Shown: positions 13,043 to 26,512, counted from the first letter of the stretch. The stretch: DNA of 64,000 nt from Platycnemis pennipes (GCA_933228895.1 OW121847.1:124724350-124788349), one strand, 5' to 3'. Notes: generated by a model not told the origin, from the letters alone. Numbers and translations are program-made.

Positions 13043-15185
13043 AAATAAGGAAAAGTATGAAAAAAGGAGGCGCGCGTAAAAATACCAACGCCGAGGCATT
13101 AGCGCCATCAGCAGCAACGTTCCTCTCCAATTATTCTCTCCGTGCCTCCTCTTCCCCACCTCTCATCCTTTCCCCTCCCCCTCTCTTCCTCCCTTATCCC
13201 ACTCCAACCTCCGCTTTCAATTCACTCCTCGCCCTTTGTTCTTCCTCCTTCCACCTCCCTCCCCCCTTTCCTCCACGCAAAAGCAATACCTCCAAAGTAC
13301 CCCACGCGAAAAGCGAGCGAGCAGTCGACAGGAGGTTTTTCCTTTATTATTTTTTTAAGGGATGGCGCGGGAGGGAGACGGGGCGTGGTGGAGAGAGAGA
13401 GAGAGGCGTTTTGTGTGTATGCGTGAGTTTTGGAGTGAGGCGGACGCAAAGGGGTTGCGCGAAGCGAGCAAGAGTACAGGGAGGAGGAGCGGGGTGGAGA
13501 GAAAGGTAAGAAGGGAGGGAGGGAGAGGAGGAGGGAGGAAGAGAAGGAGGGAGGGGGAGTGTAAGGGTGGCGGAGGAGGCTGGGGAAGCGGCTGGAATTG
13601 GTGGGAACAGGACGGAGAAAGGTATATGAATATTTTTTTCTCTCTCTCTCTCGCGCCAAGGGAGGGAAAGAGGGGTTCAGAGAAGAAGGAAGAGGAAGGG
13701 AGAGAGAGAAATGTGTGGAGAGAGAGGGTGAATCGCCTGGGGCGAGGGAAGGGGCGAAGTATCGCGAGGCTTTACGGGGGATGGGCGGACCGAAGGGGAG
13801 AGCAAATCTTTTTCCAAGGGGTAGGAAAATTCGGGAAGGGGATGGAAACTGAAAAAAGGGAGAGAGAGGGAGGGAGGAAAGGGAGTGGCGGAGGTGAGCT
13901 CTTTCGGAGGAAAGAAGTCGGAAGAGCGAGTTGAGGGGTGAAGCGGCGCGCCCGGAGGGTGGAATGGGGGTGCGGCTCAGGGTGCGGAAGAGATGGGGGT
14001 GAGTGGCTGGAGAGGGAGGGAGGGGATGGAAGGATTCACGGGGGTGGAAAAAAATGGGCCGAGGGCGACGACGGGTCGAGTGATAGGGTAGGAGAGGCAA
14101 AGGGGGGGGGGGGTTGGGAGGGGGATGAAGTAGGAGGCGCGAGGCGAGCGAGAATTATTTGAGGGGCGTTTGGCGGATTATGACATCGCGGGGGGGTTGA
14201 TGGAATTATGCGCGCCGGTGAGAGCGGGCTAGTGGAAATTATGATCAGAGGACGAGGCCCGAATGTGTGGGGATGGAGCGTCGTGAGCGAACTGGAGTAG
14301 GAGACTGAAATCGCATAGGCAGATGGTTTCCAATTTTATTTCCTCTTTCTCCAAGGAAGGGGATGAATAGAGGACGGCGGGGGGTGCGTCGAGGGAGGTG
14401 GGCTGGTGGCGAAATTTTGAGACTGGCTAAAGGAAAGGAAAAAAGGGTAAAGATTGGGAATATGGGCGATGGGAAGGGGTATGAGACACGGCGAGGGTTT
14501 TTCACTTTTTTGAAAGGAGGGAGTGGGAATTAGTGTGGATTTATATTGTGCATTCGGGTGGACGAGTTTCGGGAGGGGATGAAGAAGGTTGGAAGAGAGG
14601 GGGTGTTTTGCAAAGGGGTGGAAAGGGGAGGGGAAGGAAAGAATGCGACTGATGACGGATTGAAGGCGGGCATATGGGAAAAGTAGTGAGCGGGATTGTG
14701 AAAAACAATGGAGGAGGGAGATTGGAAGTGGGGTGGCGTGCCGAGATGGGGGGGGGGGGGGGTTCCACCCGGATCGGTTATGTGCACGGATTGAACGGGG
14801 GTGTAGGGCTCTGAGGGGGAGGGAGGGAGGGATTTTTTCGAGGGGGTGAGTGTGAGGAAGCGTATTAGAAGGGGAGTCGGGGTGGGGCGAGGGAGAAAGT
14901 GTTTGTGGAGGGGTGAGAACGCATGGGAGATAGGGGGGGAGAGAAGGGGGTGGAGGAGTATTATAGGATCGCGAGTGTGGGTGGAAGACGTGTATGGAGG
15001 CAGTTTTGGGGTTTGGGGGATGGTCGATGCAACGGGAAGGGAGGGAGGAGGAAATGTCGCTGCCGCAAAAAGAGATGGATGGGTATGAAAAGGATGGAGG
15101 GCGAAGACTGAGAAATGAAAGACTCGGAATGAAGGCAAGATTGACGTTGGATGGTGGTAGGCTGACCGTGGAGGGGAAGAACTGT
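12780..15185. repeat. Large strand-asymmetric complex: purine, TC repeat/pyrimidine, then long purine blocks
   Basis: A purine block (12790-12900) is followed by (TC)23 and pyrimidine-rich DNA to about 13290, then G/A-rich DNA from 13360 to 14160 and from 14330 to 15180. G runs of 13-15 occur near 14101 and 14748. The 190-292 residue open frames are low-complexity and have no domain pattern. Confidence 0.85.
12996..13041 (+). repeat. (TC)23 microsatellite
   Basis: An uninterrupted 46 bp TC dinucleotide run. It starts the pyrimidine side of a pyrimidine-to-purine switch near 13350. Confidence 0.98.
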
Positions 15186-18100
15186 CGTGAACATTTTGCA
15201 TTCAATATCCAAAAACTATAATTTCAGAACAACTAACCTTATTAATTTTACTTTGAACAAGTTATATTTTAAGCTTACAATGACGGTGGAATTTAATACA
15301 TATTTTTCAACCTTTACAAAGTTTTAAAGTATCCAAGTTTTATATTATTTTGGGGATATTTGATAATATTGAGACTGAAGGTATTACAAGTTCATAGTTC
15401 GCGTTCTTGCCTATAAGTTCATAGTTCTTGCCTAGTGAAATTCTTCCAGTCTCTTTGCATGGCAAATAAAGTACTCATAACAACACTCACCTTAAAACCA
15501 TGTTTGACCTTAAATGTTCATTGCTAGATATTTTGACATAGTTTTTATGTTGAAGGGAACGCACAAAATTTTTAGTTTGTCGACATTTACTTGGCAGTTA
15601 TCATTAGCCACTCATTCAAGTAAAAGCTCGACGCAATCCATTGATGAAACTTACGTTTGCTAGATTATGTCCTAATTGTTTTAATATAATATAGTGCCAA
15701 AGGATGACCACAGCTTGAAAAAAGGATTACATTCATTTGAAGCTGAATTTTATAAATGAGTCTTGTGATTGTTGTTTCCAGGAAAGACGACGGAGATGTC
15801 AAGTTAAGAGATTGTGAATGTTCTTATCTTCAGAATCCTGAAATGCGACGAAGCATCACGGTCAGAAGCTTCACCTGCTAACAATTTTCTCACTCTTGAC
15901 GTAAAAAGAAGCTCTTGTAACACGAAAGGGGGACATTTCTACGAACACACCATAGAGATGGGGATTTTCCTTGGTAGTACAAGGGGAAAGAAGTGTTGTC
16001 GACGCTCGAATGGAAGAACGCAGAGGAAACTGATACCGATCGAAAGAGAGAGAGAAAGAGAAAGGCACAAGAAAAAGGCAGGGAGTTAACTGGGACTGAT
16101 AAAAGGGCGACAATCGTGGAGACAAGGGAAGGCATCGGAGGAGAGGAGCAGAGTGAGGTAAAGGAAAATGCGGAGGTTAAGGCGGAAGAGTTGTTACGAT
16201 GACAGATAGACGTGAAGAAGTTTATTTGGACGGAAGACGCAGGGAGAGAGAGGAAGAGAGGTAATAGGATGGAAAAAGAGGGAAAGGAAGAGAAGAGAGA
16301 CAATAGAGACGAAAAAGATGGAAGCAGAGAGAAAGGAAGGGGGGAGAGAGAAAGACGGAGAGGAAAATAGTGCGTGGACCGGAGAGATTTTTATCTCGGC
16401 GTGGGGGAGAGGCAGCCATGGTGAGGAGGAAGAAAAATCGGGTGGGAAGAACGGTGGGGGAAGATACGCAGGGGGAAGATTGCACGCGGGAGAAGTGTTC
16501 AAGGGAGGTGGGATGGGGAGGGTTGGTTCTGGCGTTCGGGGGTGCGGCCGTGGGATGGAACCGAGGATGGGTCGGCGGAGGGGTTTGGCGACAATGATTA
16601 ACCCCCGAGGGGAGAGGAGAGGGGATTGGGGGACAGTCCTTAGACATGACGTTCCGGAGAAATAATGGCAGCTGAGATTCCTCGGTGACATTCGTTCGGA
16701 CGAGTGGCGCGCCGTTCTTCTGGGGAACCCGATTATTTCATGGCGAAGCGCGCGTTTTTGTCTTCGCTAGACACGGGGAGATTTAAAAGAACCAAGAAAT
16801 ATAATGGTTACCAAGAAACTATCTCTTAACATCCAACTTTTCCCACGTGAAGGGCGTTGATTAGGTGATTAGTTGGAATCAGCGACGCCGACGAAAGCAG
16901 CTTACATTCACCATTTGACGTCCTACCAATTATGCGCATCTTCATTTGAATCACACGTAGGTACCTACCTTTAATCATCAGATATGCTTTTATTAATTAA
17001 CATATCCATCTTGAATTAATTTCAGGACTTTATGGGTAATTTCTTACAGGGTGAAGGGGTCATCATTGATACGTGTGGAACGAAAAGCGCTTCTTGTAGT
17101 CGTTCCTGCTACAATGATGCATGATCATTCTTCAATATTTTGCTTGGGTTTAATGTACTTAATTAAATCGCTGCTTTAGTTTTACTCTAAAGATAATACG
17201 TAACATATAATGTGCATGGGGCTATAAAGACGACTAATCTCTTAGTGAATTACCTCTCCTTCCCAATTATTCTTGTGCAGTTAGATGCCGCAAACCCTTC
17301 AAAATTATTGACATAATTCGAATCTTTTTTTATTTGTTACATTTATTAAACGCAAGAGTTTTTAAAGTTTAAATTTTTTTAAATTTTACGCTGACCGATT
17401 AAACTTTTAATGACTATTACATTTATTGAAATGACCATATTTTTAATATTAGAGGAAGAGCAATGTAAATATGATTTCTCGTGCTTTTCTTCAATTACTT
17501 TCATCGTGAAATTGATTATATGATATAAATTTCACGTCAGATACATTTAATAATTTTCTCCGTATCTGAGTGAACGTTATATATTTCGTGTTTAAATCGG
17601 ATGGAATTCGCCGAACCATTGCTGGAGCACTGTAAATATGTACGTTTTTTGTAATTGAAAAAGAAAACTGCGAACCAGATTTCGTATTGATTTTGGGCGC
17701 ATGATGAATGAATGTTTTAAATACACATTAATATTCATATTTCAAAAATAATTTTTCCAGGTTGATGAATGTGAGCGCATGCTTATATTGCAACCTGGGG
17801 AGGCTTGGAACTTTGAAAATTGTGTTCGTGGATTTTTTTTCTTCAGACCTCCTATCGAAATCCAACGAAGTAGGTACCTAATTTTATTCGGCTGTTCCGA
17901 GGGCTATGGAGAGTCATTTTAATACCGATTCAAAAAATAAAGCAGCAAAACAGGAGGCCGCGGATTCACAACGGATGCTGGATTTGGCGATATGGTTTTC
18001 GTGCGTTTACTCCGTGCACGACCGCGAGCCTCTCCTGCCGTGCATTGTATTTTTGAGCATCGACTTGTTTTCCGTGTAGCAATATCTCCGGAGCTAATCG

Positions 18101-18360
18101 AGAGGGAAAAAAACTGAGTGGTAAGCGTTCGGGATTTTGCTAATTAAAAACAGAAAATGATAATGCAAGCGAGGTATTAATTAACGAAAAGCGTGCATCC
18201 GTCTGTTTGTCGACTCGCTGGGTGGATACACCCAAGAGGGTTTTGGGATTTTTCATTAAACCCCCTCGGCTCCGTTTTCAAATTCGACTTAGTATACGCT
18301 CATTTTAGTTTCTCGCCATTTTTATTTCTCATACTTTCGTGATTCTATATTTCATAATCT
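15186..18360. other. AT-rich DNA around a purine block (15990-16640)
   Basis: The purine block contains many GAGAGA and GGAGAG words. Flanks at 15190-15980 and 16650-18360 are AT-rich, with two balanced, CG-containing segments (16680-16760 and 17950-18120). No gene is recognised. Confidence 0.6.
15388..15435 (+). repeat. Direct duplication of a 21-27 bp unit
   Basis: aagttcatagttcgcgttct followed by tgcctat is repeated immediately as aagttcatagttcttgccta; the second copy lacks six bases. Confidence 0.7.
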
Positions 18361-18930
18361 TCTAAATTAACTCGGAGAGCGTCTCTCCTAACATCCCCTG
18401 TCCTTCCTTTCTCCCCTTCTCGCATTTCTCCATATCCCCTTCCGCCCCACCCGGCCTTTCTCCTGCCCTCCCCTACCTCTATTTCGCTTTTCCCTCTCAA
18501 GGGTTCCCTACCACTGTCCCACCCCGCCGAGCCATCCCTTCCTCTCCCACCCCCCGTCGGATTCACCCCTCTCATTCACCCACCCCCCTTGTCCTTTCAT
18601 CTCGGTCCCCCACCCCACCCCTCCTCCAACCCCGAGAAAATAGCTCCCCCTCCTCCTTTCCTTTCCTGCCCACCCCCGTATTCAATCTCCACTATCGTCC
18701 CTTCCTCGTCCCACTCCAAATTCTTCCCTTTCCGACTCACGGAATCCGTCCTCCCTAGCTCGAACTTCCGTCTTCCGTCTCCTCCAGCATTGCTCCGACT
18801 TCCTCCTCTCTCTCTCTCTTTCTCTCTCTCTCTCTATCCCTTTCTTCCTCGCGTCATACTCTCCGCACCTCGTCCCATAACGACCCGTCTTCCCATCGCC
18901 TTCCTCCCCTCGGCCCGAAATTTATGAGCG
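18361..18930. repeat. Pyrimidine-rich block
   Basis: The + strand is strongly C/T-biased with CTCTCTCTCTCTTTCTCTC-like runs near 18800. No credible coding frame. Confidence 0.85.
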
Positions 18931-20689
18931 CTGCAAGTTATACAGTGAGGAAGGGCTAAGAAGCCTACAGACTCGAATAAAAATGTCACCGTATAGGTGA
19001 TGAAATCAGAGCGGGGAGGATTTAGTTACTTAAGGGATGTTTTATGCTTTGGATGTTTCTTTTTTTTCCTCTTTGTTGGATAACTTAATGAATTAATTTT
19101 CTTGCGAAAGGAGGTTTTTCCCTTTGGAAAAATTGTCCCGGAGCCACAGCTGTGTTATCACTGCTCAGATTAGCTTTTTTGAAGTGATGAAATCTTGAAG
19201 TGATGGCACGTTTCAGTTTACTCGCTGCTTGGATGGAGCTGAGTTTTCTTCGTAAGTGCCGCTCGCTACTTACTTGTAGAACGATCATTTCTAAGGTAAT
19301 TAGTGGTTAATTTTCATTGCATATTCATAGCATTCCTCAAAAAACAATTTTTTCTCTTTTTCTTATTACATTTTTAATTACATCCAATTTATCTTCCAGT
19401 ATTACGTATTTTCATCTTTTTTTAATCCAAAAACCTGCGCATTCTACTTTATTTCTTTGGCGACATTCTAACTTAAGCCTTAGCTTATTTATTAATCAGA
19501 AGTTAGTGTCGTTATTATGTGGTAATATTGACCTCAGGTATGTAAGTGGTGTGCTCTTGATGAGTGTCATGGTTGTGTGGCAGTGTGGCAAGGACGCAAG
19601 CCACGAAAGTCAAAAAGTAGCCTCATTAAGGTACTTGTGCAATGGAGTGATCTTGCACTCCGTCCGTTGTATTAGTGTGGGCGGTTTTCATCCCGTAATA
19701 TCGTGTCCTTCTGAGGACTCCGTCGCTGCACACCCTTTGACTGAGTTAGAAATCGCTGAGCAGGCAGGGTTGACTTCGTATAGCTCCAGTTCAGTTTCCG
19801 CCCTTCTCCTGGTACTATCCCTCCTTTATCTCCGTCCCTCTATCTCCTCCATCATCCCCTCTCTCTTGCCCGGCCCCTCATCCCTGTCCTGTCACTTCCC
19901 GCCTACACTTCCCTCCGAAGCAACCCTACACCTTGCATTAGCGCTAGTATTTGTCTTGTAACTGTATAGGGGGACTCCAGGAGACGTGCCAGGGCTCACA
20001 CGAGGAGAGTTACACCCGCTACTCTCCGACTACTCCCGGCGAAATTGAAACAAATATGCATGCCAAAGTGTCCTTTTTCCAGGATTAGGCAATGGATCAG
20101 AAGTGGCATTCTTCAAGGGTGTGTGTGTTTTGAAAAGTGAAGTTCCTCCGAAAGTGATTGACATGCATGAGGCGATAGTATATTTCCTATGCATTCAAAA
20201 GATATCAACGGTTTGGTCGAAGGAAAAATAGGGAAAATGTTTGAACCTGCTGTTTTATACCTTTACGAATGTGTAAAATTACGTGATTTTCATGGATGAG
20301 TAACTCGAAACCAATTGCATCGATGCTAAAGCTGCTGGTTTCCCGACTTACCTCTCATCGCACTTCTAACCGAGTGATATGGCTAGTAAAATTCCGTTTT
20401 GTGTTTTGAATGCACTTTTTTATATTCACACAAATACTTAGGAAACTACTACGCCTACCTTTTTTTTTAGTAGTCCATCTCACTGCATTTCATTCCCGAA
20501 TCTATTTTCACATACATGCTAGTGATGTATTCCGCGGAACCGAAAAAAATGATGTGAAGCTGAGGCTGGATACGAGAATGAGTTGTCTTTTTTCCGGATA
20601 TTTACGTGACGCCGGGTAAAATGCCGGGAGGCCACGAGGAAATGAGAAACGTGCTATTTAAATTCCTCGTGCTAGAGTGTTGACAGTTT
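18931..20689. other. No gene recognised; includes an unexplained 214-residue open frame (19317-19961)
   Basis: The + strand frame 19317-19961 is long for AT-rich DNA. Its translation is Phe/Leu/Ser-rich at first and Ser/Pro/Leu-rich at the end, where it enters a pyrimidine tract. It shows no domain or motif I can name and is probably chance. Confidence 0.5.
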
Positions 20690-21160
20690 TCGCAACGCCC
20701 ACTCTGACTCCCGCGGCCGCTGGGCGGCGTCAGCTCTTCTCGAGCCGTTGACTAAGTCGGATGTAATTCCGGGAGCGTGGGTAGTGTGGGAGAGAGAGGG
20801 AAAGAGAGGGGGAAGTTGATGGAGGAGGAGGTGTTCAGCGCGTCCCCGCTCGGTCCTTAGTCACAGGTCACGGGTGGGACATGAGCATCCACATTGCGGT
20901 TGACCTCACCGCCTCCTGCTCCCCGAGCATTATCTCCGCGTTATGTCCGCCCGGAGACAACGTGATCGCTGTCTTTGCACTGCGGCGGGGGAGGTCGAGG
21001 AGGATGGGGGCGTGTCTGTGGTTTGTGAGCGGGGAAGGGGTGCGTAAACGGGACTCCGTCACTCCCTCGCCGGGACTGAGCTCAGGACATAGGCCGAGCG
21101 AGGCAGGCTACCTCGCGGTACCCCGGATCCACCGCATTTGTCATCGCCAACCTTCAATTC
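20690..21160. other. CpG-rich segment without recognised coding sequence
   Basis: GC-rich DNA with frequent CG dinucleotides, a NotI-type gcggccgc at about 20714 and no long simple repeats. It is the most promoter-like base composition in the first half of the window, but no convincing TATA/initiator pair or exon follows. Confidence 0.45.
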
Positions 21161-24100
21161 GTTAATTTTAACGTGCCATTCCCTCCGCTTTTCGCCATAT
21201 CTCCCTTTCTCTCTCTCTATCTCTCTTCTCCCTAGAGCTGGTTGAAAAATTTGCGAGCGGAATCAAACGAAACGAATTGGGGTGGGAGGAAATACAGCCG
21301 TGAATTACGGCCAGCCTCCAATTAGCCGGTCTCAGTGGGAGGAAGCGCAGGTCGGTTAATTGAAATGTTTCCCAATGTGGAATTACGCTTCCGTTCGTGC
21401 GTGACTGAATAAAAGCGGCAGGGGAACGGCGGAGAAGAAAAACGTGCGCCGAATTGATTTAGTGGAGTCCGAGAGGGAAAAATGCGCTCCAAGGCCGAAA
21501 ATTGCCTCCCCGTCGGAGTAACTAGTCCGGCTGTTACTGAATATTTCAATGGAGCTGTCGTTGCGTGTCTCTCTGGCCGTGATTTCGGCATCGCAGACGC
21601 CGCCTCTCGCGCTACACCGTGCTCTGATTGAATTTTCGATCCCGTGTTCCGTGCATTTCCCGACGTAATAAATGCATTACACGTCCTCTACGGTCGCTAA
21701 GTTCGTTTCGGAGTTTAATATGTATTCACGACGAAGGTTTTTCTAAAATGGGCAAGGTCTATCCAGGGACAGCAAGCAACTGCAAGAGAGGAAGAGAGAG
21801 ACGGCTGCCCGTTGGACCGTCCATTTCGAGAACGCATCCTACGTCCGAGGCGCTAACGACATCCCCATTTTTCGTGGGCGGCGCGGATGTTCGGCCCGGG
21901 GAGTGCCGCGGTAGTTTATCAAAGAACGTGCCGCAATCTGTACGTGAGGGAGTGCGCGCGGGCGCCATGTTGCGAAATGCCCCCTTCGGTGCGATGCCTG
22001 TCCTTCTGCACAATTTATTTCCTCCTCCCCGCGTCCTTGGGCGAGAGACCCCTCACCTACAACTCTCCCCGGGCTCCCATTCGATCCCGGGAACTTCGCT
22101 TGTGTCTCCACCCCCTTCCTCTCCCCTGGAGCACTCAACCCACCCCTCCGAAGAGCCCACCCACAATTCTCTTTCATTCCTTTCTTTCGCATCTCCTCTC
22201 CTTCTCATATTACACCCTTCGACTCCCACTCCTCCCTCCCCCTCTCCCATCTCTCCGTTGTTCCCCTCCACTTCCAAGAAACCTCTTCACCGTTCCTTCC
22301 TCTTCCTCTTTTGCACTCCACGTTCCGTCCTCTTCTCCACCCTCCTACCCCCCACCCCCCCCCCACCTCTACCACTTCAAAACCTCCTCTTGAGCCTCCT
22401 CCCCCACTCCTCACGTCCTCTTTCTTCTCTTTCTCTCCTTTGTCTCCACTCGCATCCGTCTCATCACTCTTTCTTTTCCCTTTTCTGCGTCCTTTTCTTA
22501 TGCCTCGCCACCACCACCCTCTCCTGCTCAACGCGCAACCTCCCCCCAACTCCACTTTCACGGACTCCTCAAACAAATCCTCCCTCCTCTCCTCCTCGGC
22601 GATGACAGCGTGGCGATTTTGTTTCTGGTTTCAGCGACTTAGAGGTACCCTTTGAAAGAGAAACCCATTATTGATTTAAGGCGTCGGTGGCGGAATTCTT
22701 AAATTTGCTTCATTTTTTTCATCTCCTCGCAAAACGATATGAAAGGGTGTCTTCTATCTCACTCTATATCTATCCATTTATCTTTCCAGGTAAGATCGTC
22801 TCGGTATGATAGCGACTATTGTATTCATCCCATGAGAGCTTCACCGCGAAACTTTGATGGAGAGGTAACGGAGGTACCCACGACCTCTTAGGCCAGTGAA
22901 CTCATTGTTACTTTCGAGGGGGAGCAAGGAGGGTGTCATAGGTTACGGGTTACCTGAGCAGACGGATGAAAGCAACGCTTGTGCGGGAATGATTCATGAC
23001 TAGAATAAATGAAAACTTATTATCATTCCTCGCGGAATTAGCGTGGCGTCATAAAAGGATTTCATTTGTTCCGAAATAAAAAAGGGGGCCGAGAGAAAGA
23101 GAGAGGGAGAGAATTTTCTTTCGCCGCCGGTGGCGATGCAGACTTAGGACGCATTCTTTATGAAGGGCGGGAGCGTTTTTGTACCTCACGACCCGTTTTC
23201 GGGAGGGAAAGTTTGCTCGAAACTCAGTTTTATTCTCCTCCCTTCGTTCCTAATGTTTCCAGTCGCACCCAGGAGGTATATAAAGGGGACCAGCCGTAGT
23301 CTTAGGTGTTAAATATACGTATTTTTTCCCCCGGAATTGCCTTCAACCCCATCCGCTCGCGTCTTCTTTATTGGCTTCTCTCTATTCTCGGGTCTCCCAC
23401 GACTTTTCACGTTTCGGAAAACCGCCCCGCGCGACTTCGGATGGTTAGAACGACTCTTTTTGCGAATTCGTATCGCTTTTACTCTCGCTCTTTACTATCT
23501 CTTTCATCCCCTCTCTTCTTACCTCATCTTTAATTTTTTTCACCGTTCCCGCTTTCTTCCTCCTCCTCTCTATATCTTCCCGTCCGTGCTCCCGGATCGC
23601 CCATTACCTCCATCTCCTCCATCACTGTGCCTCACGCCGCCGACCCAGCTACTCCCCGCGCGACACTTTCCTCGCACACCGATCCACATCCGACCTTTCC
23701 CTCTCCTTCCCCTCTCCCTCTCTATAACTCTTCCCCCTTATCCTGTCACGTTCTTGGGGGTCCTTCCCCACCCACGTTCCTCTTTCCAAAACTTCCACTC
23801 CCTCCACGTGCGTGATATCTCACATTCCGCTGCGTTTCGTTCTTCCTTCCCTTCTCTCCTCTTCCCGAACTCCGTTCTTACGCACATACAAACTATTTTT
23901 CTCTTTCTCCCTCTCTATCTCTCTCCTCTCTCTCCCCTGCGACTGCCATCGACCTCCTCCGCCAGCGATCTCGCGAGCGATAACTTTGGGTCCCACCACA
24001 TCGGGTCCGTGGAGTTAGTGTATCGCGAGCCTTTCGATTGTCTTTTATTCTCTCTCTCCATTACGTTTTAGATTCCGTATCTACCGTCGATGATTGTTGC

Positions 24101-26430
24101 TACTCTCGTGGAGCAGAATAAATCCAGAAAAGGTGGTCAAAATATGAGGGGACCTGTTTCAAATATGGGAAACTTTGATGCCAATACGCCTTTAAGGGCG
24201 ATACAAAAAGCCCAGAGAGGAAATTCAAAGTCAACACTACAAAACTTAACTCAGATAGGTGAAATAATATGGCTTACTCGTGTTTGCGAATCATCTCATG
24301 TAGGCCAATTTTGCTGATTACCTTGTGGTGCATAATTACACAACAGAAAAGAAAATAAATAGCAGTATTGGTAAGAGTTGGATAAAAACAATGATATTAT
24401 TTACGACTTTCGCTATGCACACAACATTTCAGGAACTTATTGACGATTATGTAAAAATAGACATCATTAATTACCGCAAGTTTCTTTCTGCTACTTAGGA
24501 GTTAATGCTTGAGGATAATTTCTTGATTAATAATTAAAGAAATGAAGTAGTGAATGGAAGTGAAACAACGCACTTTCGTGGCATAATAATTTTAAGAGCC
24601 CAACGATACAGATATCTCGTCGTTTTGGAGCTCTGGCACGCCGAGTCATTGTCGCTTCGAGATCAGCTCGAGGTGATGCATTTTATTTATTTATTTTTTT
24701 TTTCAAGTTGCCTTGTGCTTGTGTGTCGTGCGCATGTATCGAGGCGACAAACTAGCTGCGCGCGCGTGAGGGTCTGATTCTTTCTCTCGGATCGAAATGA
24801 CTCGACTCCGACGAGCTGTCGCCCCTCCCATCATCGTGCGTTCCTCTCTGCGAGAGCGTATCCCCGCGGGTAATAAACGGGTGTGTTTTCGACGCCACGC
24901 TCACCTCACACATCCACCGCCTCCTCGCACTCTAATCCCATCCCCTTGAAAACTTTAATGCTAATATCTCTCTCTCTCTCTTTGTCCCTTCCCAAACATT
25001 TTCCTTCTCCATCATCCTCTCACCTACTTGTTCCCCTCGATTCGCCTCTTCTCCCCATTTGCCGCAAAGAGTTCAAATTTTCTTTCTCGTTCTTCCACTC
25101 CCCACATCTCTCTCTGATCATCAATTATTTTCCTTCTTTCCCATCTCACGCTTTCAGACCTCTCCTAGCTCCCGTCACTCCTCCCCTTTAATTTATTTAC
25201 CCGTGCCCTCACCGATGCTCCGATTCCCTACCCTCCTCCTCTCCCCATGTCTGGGATCCCGTTCCACCGCACAGTTTTCCCTGCGGATTCCCGTCCCTAT
25301 TTCATTATTTTCCTCGCCTCTGTTTTGCTCATTATGTCCCTCGTAAACTCTTCCTCCCTCGTAGTAATATGTCTACTTCCCTCTCTCTCTCTCATTCACT
25401 GTAACCACCAACTGAGCGAAACCCTTTTATATGTAACTCTCCCTTTTTCTTAATGCCTCTCTCTCTCTCCGCTCATCTTCCTCCCTCTTTCTCTTTCCCC
25501 CATTCCATTCTTGCCGAATTCCTCTTCTTTCCCCCCTTCCCTCAATCCGTGAGTCCGATCCCGTGCTGCAGGATGGTGGCACCCCCTGCTCATTCCCCCC
25601 TCCCCACGTCATCGCTCCCGCAAGAAAAATTCATTCCCCTCTCCCTCCCTCCCCACGAAAACTGCTGCGGGCGAATTCCTCCCCATTCCTTCCCTCGCTT
25701 TCCGCTCCGAGCGAAAACCCTTCTCTCCACCACCCCCCATCGCGAAACCCCTCTCCGACTCCCTAAAGCCCCCATTTGCGCCTCTACCTCCTCCTTCTCC
25801 CCGCGTGCCCAAAGTAGCAACTTCTTACGCTCTCCCCGGCGCCAGCACCGCATACAGCGCCGCCGTGCGTGGCAACGAATGTCTGTATGCTCGCTCTCCG
25901 CTATGCGTGTAAGCGCGCGCGTCAATTTTCCTTTTTTTTTACCCCTCTTATCATTACTATCCCTTGTTTTTGTTATCCCTCCCTCTCTCTCTCTCTCTAA
26001 ACTGCCCGAAGCAACACCGCGCACTTCTTCCGTCCCCCCCAACTCCGTATACCCTTTTTCCCTCCCCTTCCCCGACGCTGAGCAGTGCGAATATCCTCGT
26101 TGCGATCCTCCCTCTCCTCCACCGCGAGCCCTCATCGTCGTCGCCAGCCTAATTGTCTTCTCTCCCTCACGCATGCGTTCCAACGTGCGTCCGAAATGTC
26201 TCGCTCGAGCCGAGCATGGTGTCAGTGGTGTGATTTTACGTTCGTGCACTATCGAGTGAAACGGATAAAATCGCACCGGTCGCGATGAGCCTTGGCGGAG
26301 TCACCCGCAGAATTGCACGGCAGTGCGGGAGTTTCAATGTCGGGAAATCATACGCGTAGGCGAGGTCTCGATCTAGGTCTCTCGATATCTGGCCGAGCGT
26401 CTCAGCCAATTTCATTCAGTTCTGCTGAGT
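21161..26430. repeat. Series of pyrimidine-rich blocks with short spacers
   Basis: C/T-dominated blocks lie at about 22010-22600, 23330-24070 and 24880-26130. Spacers (21161-22000, 22600-23330, 24070-24880) look unique. The 325-residue and 268-residue plus-strand frames are Ser/Pro/Leu-rich composition artefacts. Confidence 0.8.
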
Positions 26431-26437
26431 ACCTTGG

Positions 26438-26512
26438 AAGCCACGTTGAGGGTGTGTGGCAGGTGGTGGTAACCATCAGATATGTACTACGCGCATGAAT
26501 AAATGGATGCAA
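26438..26512 (+). repeat. Dispersed repeat R3, copy 2
   Basis: The block gccacgttgagggtgtgtgg, then caggtggtggtaaccatcag, parallels 7095-7165 and ends gcatgaataaatgg, a typical short-interspersed-element tail. Confidence 0.5.

Noticed and set aside
13222..14100. 292-residue minus-strand open frame, the second longest in the window
   Set aside because: It is the complement of a purine-rich block; the translation is Ser/Pro/Leu/Arg low complexity with no domain, and the opposite strand is open too.
14336..15205. 289-residue minus-strand open frame
   Set aside because: Composition artefact of the G/A-rich + strand; Ser/Pro/His-rich without conserved spacing.
21628..22605. 325-residue plus-strand open frame
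   Set aside because: The second half is a pyrimidine tract giving Ser/Pro/Leu runs, and the first half has no recognisable motif or exon boundary.
23276..23310. tatataaagggg, a good TATA-box match
   Set aside because: No initiator, no transcribed exon and no conserved downstream element can be shown; such matches are expected by chance in this much DNA.
25453..26276. Overlapping open frames of 268 (+) and 228 (-) residues
   Set aside because: Both strands are open across the same pyrimidine-rich DNA, which is typical of stop-poor composition rather than a gene.
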